Part shown: piece by piece, positions 47,367-55,007 of the stretch | Layout: every line of letters begins with the position of its first letter | Position numbering within the stretch: position 1 is the first letter of the stretch | From: an uncultured Pelagibacteraceae bacterium | GTDB taxonomy: Bacteria; Pseudomonadota; Alphaproteobacteria; Pelagibacterales; Pelagibacteraceae | Direction of reading: 5' to 3' | Assembly (NCBI GenBank): GCA_902595285.1 | Contig: CACJPL010000004.1 | Span: forward strand, 1-64,000 | Length of the DNA: 64,000 nt | Notes under the pieces: generated by a model | The model's input: the letters and a program-made list of their open reading frames with translations, nothing else | Told to the model about the DNA's origin: nothing | The model's database searches: none | Made by a program: the position numbers and the translations under genes

Positions 47367-47834
47367 ATGGGAGATACAAATAAAGCACCAAACGATTTTT
47401 TTGATAATTGGAATAAAATCCAATCAATGTCATATAAAAATGTCATTGAACTACTTGTGAAGAGAAGTAGCGAAAAAAAGATATTAGCTCTAATTCAATT
47501 TGAATTAGATCAATTTTCAGAAAATGTTCAAAAGGATTTAGCTATTTCTGAAACAAATTCTTTCTATCAAGAAATATCTAACCTTTTCACAGATTCTAAC
47601 TGGTGGTCAACCGCTAAAGTAACTGATGCTTGTAAACATTATTTAAACTGTGCAAGAAATAATATTTCTTATTTTGAAAACTATGTAGAGGCAGATAGTG
47701 TTTTGTCTCAAAATCAAAAAAATGAGATATTTGCCTTATATCAATTATGTACTTTATTTGTTTCTTGGAATGCTATTAAAGAAAAACAGATCAGAGAAGT
47801 TATAGATATTAGAAAAAGTTTATTTTTTAGATAA
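47367..47834 (+). CDS. Hypothetical 155-residue helical protein
   Basis: I do not recognise this protein. It is predicted to be soluble and largely alpha-helical, with no signal peptide and no membrane span. Its aromatic-rich positions (SNWWSTAKVTDACKHYL and SYFENYV) look like a conserved core. It starts 2 bp after the second dehydrogenase and clearly belongs to the same operon, so it may be an accessory or structural partner of the pathway. Confidence 0.7.
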   Translation: MGDTNKAPNDFFDNWNKIQSMSYKNVIELLVKRSSEKKILALIQFELDQFSENVQKDLAISETNSFYQEISNLFTDSNWWSTAKVTDACKHYLNCARNNISYFENYVEADSVLSQNQKNEIFALYQLCTLFVSWNAIKEKQIREVIDIRKSLFFR

Positions 47835-47845
47835 CATTCATCAAT

Positions 47846-48073
47846 ATGAATAAAGAAAATGCAAGTAAACTCTGGAAAATTATTCAGGAAGCTGGCGATT
47901 ATTTGGTGGGTCAATTACCTGATCACCCAAATCACCCTAAAGGAAGAAACCCCTATGCTCATGTTGCTATTTGTGTGAAAAGTAAATTTAATGCAAGCTA
48001 CAAAGATATTCCAGATGAAAAATATGACGATGTAATTAAATACATTGAATTTTTAAAACAAAATCCAAATTAA
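47846..48073 (+). CDS. Small hypothetical protein (75 residues)
   Basis: This short soluble protein has conserved-looking segments NPYAHVAICVKSKFNASYKDIPDEKYDDVIKYI. From memory the second half resembles the C-terminal ORF6C-type region of phage antirepressors (a KxxF-SYKDIP-F-E-I pattern), but the N-terminal part is not phage-like and no phage genes are nearby. It is 11 bp after the previous gene, and its stop directly abuts the convergent amidinotransferase gene. The function is unknown. Confidence 0.65.
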   Translation: MNKENASKLWKIIQEAGDYLVGQLPDHPNHPKGRNPYAHVAICVKSKFNASYKDIPDEKYDDVIKYIEFLKQNPN

Positions 48074-49189
48074 TTATTGTTTTGGAAAATAATCTTGGAG
48101 TTCACCTTCTCGGTAAACATCAGCAGTACAACAATGTAAACCTCCGCCAAAAGCGTAGGCATCTCTAAGTTCCACTGGCAAAACTTCCATTCCTAATTTA
48201 TCTAATTGTTCAGCTTGATAAGTTTCACTTTTTTCTACACATACAGTTTTAGGGTCTAAAACTAGGACATTCATTGAAAGCCAAGTTGATGAATAACATA
48301 ATGGTGGTGGTTCGTTATGTGCTGGTTGTGCGCTGTCTATGATTTCCCAACCATTATCTTCAAATAATTTTCTTTGCTCTTTAGGAAGTCTTCTTTGTGG
48401 GTTATTGATAATTAAACCCTCTTTTATTGGTGTAAAAGTTGCATCAATATGAATTGGATAGGGATCACCTGGGAAGTTAACTGCATGAACTCTATGATCT
48501 TTATAATGTCTTTTTAGCCAATCAATTCCTTTTAGATTTGTTGTAAATCCGTGTTGAACTACTAAATCTTTACCAAATCTCAATACATCTGCTGCATCAA
48601 ATAATGGTTCTTCCTCAGTGGTCACAAAATATTTTTTTTCAGTCCACTCTAATCTTTTTTGGACACCTATTTTATCTGATAAATAATCTTTTCTATAATC
48701 TGCATCAGTTAGTCGTGGCTTTGGAGCAGACTCATGTCTCATGTTAGGATCTTGGTTATAGTAATCTTTTAAAAGTGGTCTGTAACATAAATATTCAAAC
48801 CAACGACAACGATAACTCATAGTAGCTTCTAAAATCTCGTTACCAACTGTTAACAAAACATCTCTTGGGGGCATGCAACCAAACATAGTTTCAGCTTCCC
48901 AATCGGGCGTAGATGTTTTTTGACTAAAATCTATTGGTGTTGGTCGATCAACTTTAATTCCTCTTTTTTGAAGCATATTTGAAAAATCATCTAAAAGTTG
49001 ATTTGCTTTATCAACAGTATCTTTTGTTCTTGGTCCAAACTGACCTCGCATGTCACTGTCTTCTGGAACTTTTGCATCTAATGCTGGTTCAGGTGATGGA
49101 ATACAAGTGCCATCCGCTCTACCGACAATTACATGTTTTAATGGATCCCATTCGTTCCAACTATTAACAATAGTTTTATTCTCGCTCAT
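48074..49189 (-). CDS. Glycine (arginine:glycine) amidinotransferase family enzyme
   Basis: This 371-residue enzyme has the catalytic set of human AGAT: D201 (FDAADVLRFGKD), H247 (YPIHIDATF) and the nucleophile C353 in GGGLHCCTADV, with near-identical spacing to human D254/H303/C407. The N-terminal NSWNEWDPLKHVIVGRADG is also typical. The family moves the amidino group of arginine to an amine acceptor; glycine gives guanidinoacetate and ornithine. The reaction is reversible. The acceptor could differ (inosamine transferases are relatives). It is the last gene of an operon with creatinase, 5 bp downstream. Confidence 0.88.
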   Translation of the reverse strand: MSENKTIVNSWNEWDPLKHVIVGRADGTCIPSPEPALDAKVPEDSDMRGQFGPRTKDTVDKANQLLDDFSNMLQKRGIKVDRPTPIDFSQKTSTPDWEAETMFGCMPPRDVLLTVGNEILEATMSYRCRWFEYLCYRPLLKDYYNQDPNMRHESAPKPRLTDADYRKDYLSDKIGVQKRLEWTEKKYFVTTEEEPLFDAADVLRFGKDLVVQHGFTTNLKGIDWLKRHYKDHRVHAVNFPGDPYPIHIDATFTPIKEGLIINNPQRRLPKEQRKLFEDNGWEIIDSAQPAHNEPPPLCYSSTWLSMNVLVLDPKTVCVEKSETYQAEQLDKLGMEVLPVELRDAYAFGGGLHCCTADVYREGELQDYFPKQ

Positions 49190-49194
49190 AAAGA

Positions 49195-50412
49195 TTAGTT
49201 TTTTATAATATTATGCTCTGGGCCGAAAGGAAATTTTGTAATATTTTCTGCTCGATCTTTACCAATAACTAAAATGTCATGTTCTCTATATCCTCCAGCT
49301 CCAGAATTACCCTCTGGTATCATTATCATTGGCTCCATTGAAACGACCATGTTTTCCTCTAATACTGTATCAATATCTTCTCTTAATTCTAATCCAGACT
49401 CTCTTCCATAAAAATGTGAAAGCATACCAAATGAATGTCCATAACCAAAAGTTCGATACTGAAGATAACCAAGCTCAGCAAAAAGCTCGTTAAGCTCATG
49501 ACAAATGTCAGAACACTTAACGCCTGGTTTAATTAATTCTAACCCTCTTTTATGAACTTTAACATTTGCCTCCCAAGCTTTAAGAGACGCATCATCAGCA
49601 TGATTTAAAAATAAAGTCCGCTCAAGTGCAGTGTAATATCCTGAGATCATTGGAAAAGCATTTAAAGATAAAATATCTCCTTTAACTAGTTTTCTATTAG
49701 TCTTTGGATTGTGAGCGCCATCAGTATTGATACCTGATTGAAACCACACCCAAGTATCCATGTACTCTGCATCTGGATAATTTTTAACAATCTCTCTCTC
49801 CATTTTATCTCTTCCAGCAATTGCTACTTCAACCTCTGTATTGCCTTCTCTAATATTATTTATTATTTCCTGTCCCCCAATATCTGCAATCCTTGCTCCA
49901 TTTTTAATAATTTCAATCTCCTCATTTGATTTAATCATTCTTAGTTTCATTAAATCTTTTGAAATATCGCTGAAAATAGATAAAGTAAAAAGTGATCCTA
50001 TTTTTTCTCTCATTTCTAAGGTTACATGATCATTTTCAATACCAATAGTTTTTGGAGGTTCGTCTCTTCCAATAATTGATACAATTGCTCTTAAAAAGTT
50101 ATCTCTTTTCCAATCAGTATAAATAACGTTATTACAGTGGGATCTACGCCATGGTTGACCTGCATCAATATTTGCTGAAATTGTTGAAATTTTATTTTGA
50201 GTGATGATACATCCGTATGGTCTACCAAAAGAGCAATATATAAAACCAGTGTAGTATGCAACGTTATGCATAGATGTTAAAATAATCATATCAAGATTAT
50301 TTTTATCCATTAATGATCTAAGGTTGATTACTCGATTGTTATATTCTTCATCTGTAAATGGTAATTTTACTTTTTCACCATTTTTAAGTTCAAAGAAATC
50401 TGGTCGTTCCAT
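49195..50412 (-). CDS. Creatinase (creatine amidinohydrolase)
   Basis: Creatinase hydrolyses creatine to sarcosine and urea. The protein closely follows the Pseudomonas putida enzyme over its whole length (405 versus 403 residues). Shared segments include YYTGFIYCSFGRPYG, SANIDAGQPWRRS, YTDWKRDN, MDTWVWFQSGINTDGAHNP with catalytic H234, QYRTFGYGHSFGMLSHFYG, and MEPMIMIPEGNSGAGGYREH. The fold is the pita-bread (M24) type without metal. Similarity is strong enough to separate it from Xaa-Pro peptidases, although guanidinoacetate could also be a substrate. The neighbouring amidinotransferase makes guanidino compounds. Confidence 0.92.
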   Translation of the reverse strand: MERPDFFELKNGEKVKLPFTDEEYNNRVINLRSLMDKNNLDMIILTSMHNVAYYTGFIYCSFGRPYGCIITQNKISTISANIDAGQPWRRSHCNNVIYTDWKRDNFLRAIVSIIGRDEPPKTIGIENDHVTLEMREKIGSLFTLSIFSDISKDLMKLRMIKSNEEIEIIKNGARIADIGGQEIINNIREGNTEVEVAIAGRDKMEREIVKNYPDAEYMDTWVWFQSGINTDGAHNPKTNRKLVKGDILSLNAFPMISGYYTALERTLFLNHADDASLKAWEANVKVHKRGLELIKPGVKCSDICHELNELFAELGYLQYRTFGYGHSFGMLSHFYGRESGLELREDIDTVLEENMVVSMEPMIMIPEGNSGAGGYREHDILVIGKDRAENITKFPFGPEHNIIKN

Positions 50413-50413
50413 A

Positions 50414-51319
50414 TTAATTTAATGCTATATATCTTTTGTTCCATCTCATTATTAAACTGTAATAAAATATTGATACAAAAAGAAAAAAACCACCAATTAT
50501 AGTATTTGTGGATGGCACTTCATTAATGCCAAATAATGGCAACCAAACCCAAAAAATTCCACCTACAACTTCAGTTAAAGATAATAAAGTCAATTCTGCT
50601 GCTGGTATCGCTTTAGATCCTATTGAATATAAAATTAAACCAAAACAAACTAATGTCCCGTGCAAAGAAAATAAAGCTCCATTATAGCTAGATGAAAAGA
50701 AAACCAAGTTGTTTGATAAAATCATAATAGTTGCAAACACAAAACAAAAGAAACCTGCAAAAGCTACAGTTGTGAATTTTGGTGTTTCTTTTCTCCATCT
50801 TAGAGTTACAGAAAAAACTGAGAAACCAATTGAAGAAGTTAAACCAAATACAAAACCAATTAATGATTTTTCACCAGTGTTTCCAAGTGCCATAATAATG
50901 ATACCAACTGTTGCAATTATTATTGATATCCACACATTGAGAGAAATTTTTTCTCTTAAAAATAAAAATGCCAATAATGCTGTAAAAAAAGGCATTGCTG
51001 CTAAACAAAGCAAAGTAACTGCAGCACTAGTATTTGTAATTGAATAAATAAATGTAATCATAGCGATTCCCAATCCAGATCCACCGATTACTCCAGATAA
51101 ACCAACTTTATAATAGTTTTTATAAAAATTTTTTCCTTCCTCAAAAAATAAATAAAGATTTAATAAAATAAAAATTGTTAAACCTCTGCCAAAAATATAC
51201 TGCCAAGGTGCAAATTGAGGATTGTCCATGTAACGCACAACTAAAGGACCAAATGACCATAAAAGTCCTGCAAAAAGAACAACGGGAATAGCAATTCTTG
51301 GATTTCTTAGCTTTAACAT
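50414..51319 (-). CDS. EamA/DMT-superfamily permease of the creatinase operon
   Basis: This 301-residue, ten-span permease has two EamA repeats (GLLWSFGPLVVRYMDN start; AAMPFFTALLAFLFLREKISLN ending the first half; EVVGGIFWVWLPL in the second). It lies 1 bp upstream of the creatinase gene, so it is a good candidate for moving creatine, guanidinoacetate or a breakdown product. EamA proteins are often exporters, so the direction cannot be told. A 49 bp spacer with no clear signal separates it from moeA. Confidence 0.85.
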   Translation of the reverse strand: MLKLRNPRIAIPVVLFAGLLWSFGPLVVRYMDNPQFAPWQYIFGRGLTIFILLNLYLFFEEGKNFYKNYYKVGLSGVIGGSGLGIAMITFIYSITNTSAAVTLLCLAAMPFFTALLAFLFLREKISLNVWISIIIATVGIIIMALGNTGEKSLIGFVFGLTSSIGFSVFSVTLRWRKETPKFTTVAFAGFFCFVFATIMILSNNLVFFSSSYNGALFSLHGTLVCFGLILYSIGSKAIPAAELTLLSLTEVVGGIFWVWLPLFGINEVPSTNTIIGGFFLFVSIFYYSLIMRWNKRYIALN

Positions 51320-51368
51320 AATCAGAAATCTAATTGTAAAAAGATTTTTCTACAACAAAAATACGTTT

Positions 51369-52622
51369 CTAAATTAAAGTTTGATTGAAGTGGTTGGGGA
51401 AAAAACAATCTACTATTTCCCCTTTTTTAAATTGTGATTTGCCATCAGGCAACAAAGCCCAAATATTTGATTTTATAAAAGATTTAACTCTAAAAGACTC
51501 TTGTCCCTTCAAAATTTCAACTTCTATTTTTCCATCTTTAGTTGTAGTTAATTTACATTTTGCAAATCGAGTGAATTCCTTTTTTTTCATAAAACTATTT
51601 TTTAAAATACAACGAACAGGTTTCTCGCTGCTTAAACCTAATATATTTTCTATATAGGGAATTACAAAAAACCTAAAACATGCCACTGAAGACATTGGAT
51701 TTCCTGGAAGACCAAAAATTACTTTATGTTTAGATTTAATTTTTGCAAATAAAATTGGTTTTCCTGGTCTAATTGCAACACTTTTAAAATAGTCAGATAA
51801 TTTAAAAGTTTTTACGACGCTTGGTACATAATCGTATTTTCCAGCAGAAACTGCACCTGATGTGATAATAATATCACTTTTATTATTTAGCATTTTTTTT
51901 ATTTTTCTTTTAAAAATACTTTGATGATTATCTTTCAATATACCTCCATTTTCAAAATTAAATAAAAAATTTTCATTTAAATTTTTGATATAGTGACTAT
52001 TTGAATTTCTAACCTTCCAGCTTGGAACATTGTCTTTATCAGTAATTTCATTACCAGTAGAAAAAAATTGAATATTGATTTTTTTTTTAACTTTAATTTT
52101 CTTTATTCCCAAAGTTTTAAATGCTAAAATATGATTTTGCTGAACTATATTGTTTTTTTTAAGAATAATTTCACCTTTTTTAAAATCAGAACCAGCAAAC
52201 CTAATATGGTTATGTTTCTTAATTTTTTTATTTATTAAAATATATTTTTTATTAGTTTTATTTGGATAAAAATTTATTTGCTCAATAGGAATAATCGTAT
52301 CAAAACCTTTTGGAAGTATTCCCCCTGTCATTATCTCTATAGTATCAAACTTTTTAATTTTTTTCTTTAATGGTTTAGAACCAGCAGCAATTGAGCCAAT
52401 TATCTTGAATTTTTTTTGGGAATTTTTTTTAATTTGATTTGTATCTTTTGAATTAATTGCATATCCATCAAATGCAGCATTATCACCAGTTGGATAATTT
52501 ATGCTTGAATAAACATTACTAGAAACAAGCCTATTTAAAGAATGAACACTATTAATTATCTCATCTTTAATTTTAATTTTTGCTTTTTTTAATATTTTTT
52601 TGGATTGTTCGTAACTAATCAT
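51369..52622 (-). CDS. moeA: Molybdopterin molybdenumtransferase
   Basis: MoeA inserts molybdate into adenylylated molybdopterin. It has the N-terminal NYPTGDNAAFDGYAI region, GGILPKGFDTIIPIEQI, an SGAVSAGKYDYVPSV loop, and the KVIFGLPGNPMSSVACF motif typical of the MoeA/MogA fold. At 417 residues it is normal length. It overlaps mobA by 4 bp and lies opposite the formate dehydrogenase cluster that needs the cofactor. The sequence is very lysine-rich. Confidence 0.93.
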   Translation of the reverse strand: MISYEQSKKILKKAKIKIKDEIINSVHSLNRLVSSNVYSSINYPTGDNAAFDGYAINSKDTNQIKKNSQKKFKIIGSIAAGSKPLKKKIKKFDTIEIMTGGILPKGFDTIIPIEQINFYPNKTNKKYILINKKIKKHNHIRFAGSDFKKGEIILKKNNIVQQNHILAFKTLGIKKIKVKKKINIQFFSTGNEITDKDNVPSWKVRNSNSHYIKNLNENFLFNFENGGILKDNHQSIFKRKIKKMLNNKSDIIITSGAVSAGKYDYVPSVVKTFKLSDYFKSVAIRPGKPILFAKIKSKHKVIFGLPGNPMSSVACFRFFVIPYIENILGLSSEKPVRCILKNSFMKKKEFTRFAKCKLTTTKDGKIEVEILKGQESFRVKSFIKSNIWALLPDGKSQFKKGEIVDCFFPNHFNQTLI

Positions 52623-53221
52623 TTTAATATTTCTTTAGCTTTTTCTAAATCTTCTTTTGTGTTTATATTAAAGAAAGGATCATTATTTGGAAACTCCATA
52701 TTAATTATTTTAACTCCAACATTATTTGCCCACAACTCTACTTTTCTTTCTCCATCATTTAAGTCCTTTTCTAACCTTTCTATTAAATTTATTGACCATA
52801 AGCCAAAAATATTATGTCTTGTACTATTCGACTTAATAAAAAATAAATCACTTTCATTGAAATTAATATTTTTAATGAAATCTTTGAGTATTTGTTTCTT
52901 AAAAAAAGGAGTATCTACAGGAAAGGTTGCTATCCACTGGTAATCTCTTTTATTTGCTTTGATCCATTTCATAGCAGATAAAACTCCACACAAAGGTCCA
53001 AGTCCTTTTTTATAGTCTTCGATTTTAGTAATTTTTTCTGAATTTCTAAAATTTATTGAATTATTTGAGACAATCAAAACCTCATTAAATTGATCAATTA
53101 TCTCTGACAATATGTAATCTATTAATAGCTTGTTAGCTAAAGTTACTTGTGATTTATCTTCACCAAATCTTTGTGACTTTCCGCCTGCTAGCACTGTTCC
53201 TAAAATATTGTTATGATGCAT
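52619..53221 (-). CDS. mobA: Molybdenum cofactor guanylyltransferase
   Basis: MobA links GMP to Mo-molybdopterin to form the MGD cofactor used by formate dehydrogenases. It shows the nucleotidyltransferase start GTVLAGGKSQRFGEDKSQV, the GLGPLCGVLSAM segment and FPVDTPFF (metal-binding Asp). At 200 residues it is typical. It is first in mobA-moeA and divergent from the iron-sulfur scaffold gene across 43 bp. Confidence 0.93.
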   Translation of the reverse strand: MHHNNILGTVLAGGKSQRFGEDKSQVTLANKLLIDYILSEIIDQFNEVLIVSNNSINFRNSEKITKIEDYKKGLGPLCGVLSAMKWIKANKRDYQWIATFPVDTPFFKKQILKDFIKNINFNESDLFFIKSNSTRHNIFGLWSINLIERLEKDLNDGERKVELWANNVGVKIINMEFPNNDPFFNINTKEDLEKAKEILK

Positions 53222-53264
53222 TGATTAAAATATAAAACATTCAAACTTTAATTAAAGAAATTAA

Positions 53265-53663
53265 ATGGACTTAAGAATTTTAGAAATAGCCTCACATACA
53301 GAAAACAACAAAGTCCTTGAAAATTACACTCATAAAACTAAACATAAAAATCCATTATGTGGAGATGAAATGGAAATAAGCTTAATTGTTAAAGATGAAG
53401 TCATAAAAGATATGGCTTATCAGTGTAAATCATGTGTTTATTGTCAGGCTTCAGTTAGTTTACTATCAAGAAAAATAAAAGAAAAAAAAATAGAGGAAAT
53501 TAAAGGATTTATTGTAATTGGAGAGAAATTGTTTGATGACGTTAAAATAAATTTAGAAAAACATTGGAAGGATTTTATTGAAATTTTTGATAAAAAAAAT
53601 CTTTCTAGAAAAGAATGTTTGCTATTACCTTTAAGAACAATTGCAAAAGCTTTAAAAATTTAA
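53265..53663 (+). CDS. IscU/NifU-like iron-sulfur cluster scaffold
   Basis: This 132-residue protein keeps the three IscU cysteine positions: NPLCGDEM, the KSCVYCQASVSLLS segment, and RKECLLLPLRTI. The LCGD and CxxS region support a scaffold function. It is first in the operon that ends with the Fe-S-rich formate dehydrogenase, so a dedicated role in its cluster supply is likely, but this is inferred from position. It is not part of a suf or isc cluster here. Confidence 0.82.
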   Translation: MDLRILEIASHTENNKVLENYTHKTKHKNPLCGDEMEISLIVKDEVIKDMAYQCKSCVYCQASVSLLSRKIKEKKIEEIKGFIVIGEKLFDDVKINLEKHWKDFIEIFDKKNLSRKECLLLPLRTIAKALKI

Positions 53664-54140
53664 ATGATTAACATTTCAAAACCTATTTTGCAGAAAGCAT
53701 TAATTGCTGGATTTTTTTCAGCATTTACAATTGGTGTACTTACAGTTCTAACTTACAAAAGTACTCTTGGCTATTTTATAGCAGGGTCTTTTGGCTCTTC
53801 TATGGTTTTATTATTTGGTTTTCCTGAAAGTCCATTCGCTCAACCAAAAAATGTTTTTTTTGGACATCTGGTAACAGCTTTAGTTGGTGTGATTTTCGTT
53901 CATTTTATTCCACTACCTATTTATATTAATATTGCAGCTGCAGTTGGTATTGGGGTGTTTTTAATGATATTATTGAATGTTGTCCATCCACCAGCTGGTG
54001 GAAATCCTATAATGGTAATTATAGGTAGTGCCTCTTATGATTATCTAATTAATCCAATAGTTTTTGGATGCATTATTATTCTACTATTGGCAATTATTGT
54101 TAACAAATATCTTTTGAAGAAAAATTATCCTTTAAAATAA
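53664..54140 (+). CDS. HPP family membrane protein
   Basis: This 158-residue protein has about four to five spans and the family motif VVHPPAGGNPIMV near residue 110. FGSSMVLLFGFPESPFAQPKNVFFGHLVTALVGV is the other conserved block. Plant and cyanobacterial HPP proteins have been linked to nitrite transport; in this formate dehydrogenase operon a role in anion (formate?) movement is conceivable but unproven. It starts directly after the scaffold gene stop. Confidence 0.85.
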   Translation: MINISKPILQKALIAGFFSAFTIGVLTVLTYKSTLGYFIAGSFGSSMVLLFGFPESPFAQPKNVFFGHLVTALVGVIFVHFIPLPIYINIAAAVGIGVFLMILLNVVHPPAGGNPIMVIIGSASYDYLINPIVFGCIIILLLAIIVNKYLLKKNYPLK

Positions 54141-54144
54141 TTTA

Positions 54145-54984
54145 ATGAATTCAAAATATAAAGTTACAAAATTTTCTTCAAAAAATTTTAATGATACTGA
54201 AGATTTGATATCTATTGAAGAGCCTCTTGAAATTTCTTTAAAATATAAATTAGAAGATAAATGGATTAATCAAAATTTATCTATCACAATGAGAACACCG
54301 GGTCATGATGAAGACTTGGTAACAGGCTTTTTGTTTAATGAACAAATTATTATATCTTTAGATGATATTGCTTCTGTTGAAAGTTATGGTGAAAAAGTTG
54401 GCCAGTACAACATTCAAAATAAAATCTTAGCGACTTTAGTAAATTCAGAAAATGTTAATATAACGAAAATAAAAAGAGATTTTTTAACTAATTCCTCCTG
54501 CGGTGTATGTGGAAAATCTTCATTAGATGCACTTGAAATTATAAAAAAAGATAAAACTCATGCTTCTGAACCAAAAGTTTCAAAAGATATTATAGTTCAG
54601 TCTCCTGATACTTTACGAGAAGCTCAATCAGAGTTTAGCAAAACAGGTGGTATACACGCAAGTGGTCTCTTTAATACTAACGGAGAATTGATAGATTTAA
54701 GAGAAGATGTTGGAAGACACAATGCTTTAGACAAACTTATTGGTTGCACTCTAAAAAATGGTAAGCTAGATCCAAAAACTCAATTTATTACATGCTCTGG
54801 AAGACTTAATTTTGAGTTGGTTCAAAAGGTTTTAATGACAGATATTGGTATAATGATTGGTGTTGGTGCGCCAACAAGTCTTGCCATAGATTTAGCGAAT
54901 AAATTTGACATAACCCTTATAGGTTTCGTAAAGAAAGATAGTTTTAATATTTACACAAATAACAAAAAAGTTATTGTGGACTGA
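54145..54984 (+). CDS. fdhD: Formate dehydrogenase accessory sulfurtransferase
   Basis: FdhD transfers sulfur from IscS to the bis-MGD cofactor to activate formate dehydrogenases. It contains TMRTPGHDEDLVTGFLF, the redox Cys pair in SSCGVCGKSSL, HASGLFN, LREDVGRHNALDKLIG and TCSGRLNFELVQK. At 279 residues it is standard. Its position immediately upstream of the dehydrogenase subunits, after an HPP gene, fits its activating role. Confidence 0.95.
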   Translation: MNSKYKVTKFSSKNFNDTEDLISIEEPLEISLKYKLEDKWINQNLSITMRTPGHDEDLVTGFLFNEQIIISLDDIASVESYGEKVGQYNIQNKILATLVNSENVNITKIKRDFLTNSSCGVCGKSSLDALEIIKKDKTHASEPKVSKDIIVQSPDTLREAQSEFSKTGGIHASGLFNTNGELIDLREDVGRHNALDKLIGCTLKNGKLDPKTQFITCSGRLNFELVQKVLMTDIGIMIGVGAPTSLAIDLANKFDITLIGFVKKDSFNIYTNNKKVIVD

Positions 54985-55007
54985 ATAATAGAGAGAAAAG
55001 GGTATTT

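Noticed and set aside
49195..50412. Xaa-Pro aminopeptidase as the identity of the M24-fold gene
   Set aside because: The sequence follows creatinase along its full length including the catalytic His region and N-terminal domain, and lacks the dimetal ligand pattern of the peptidases.
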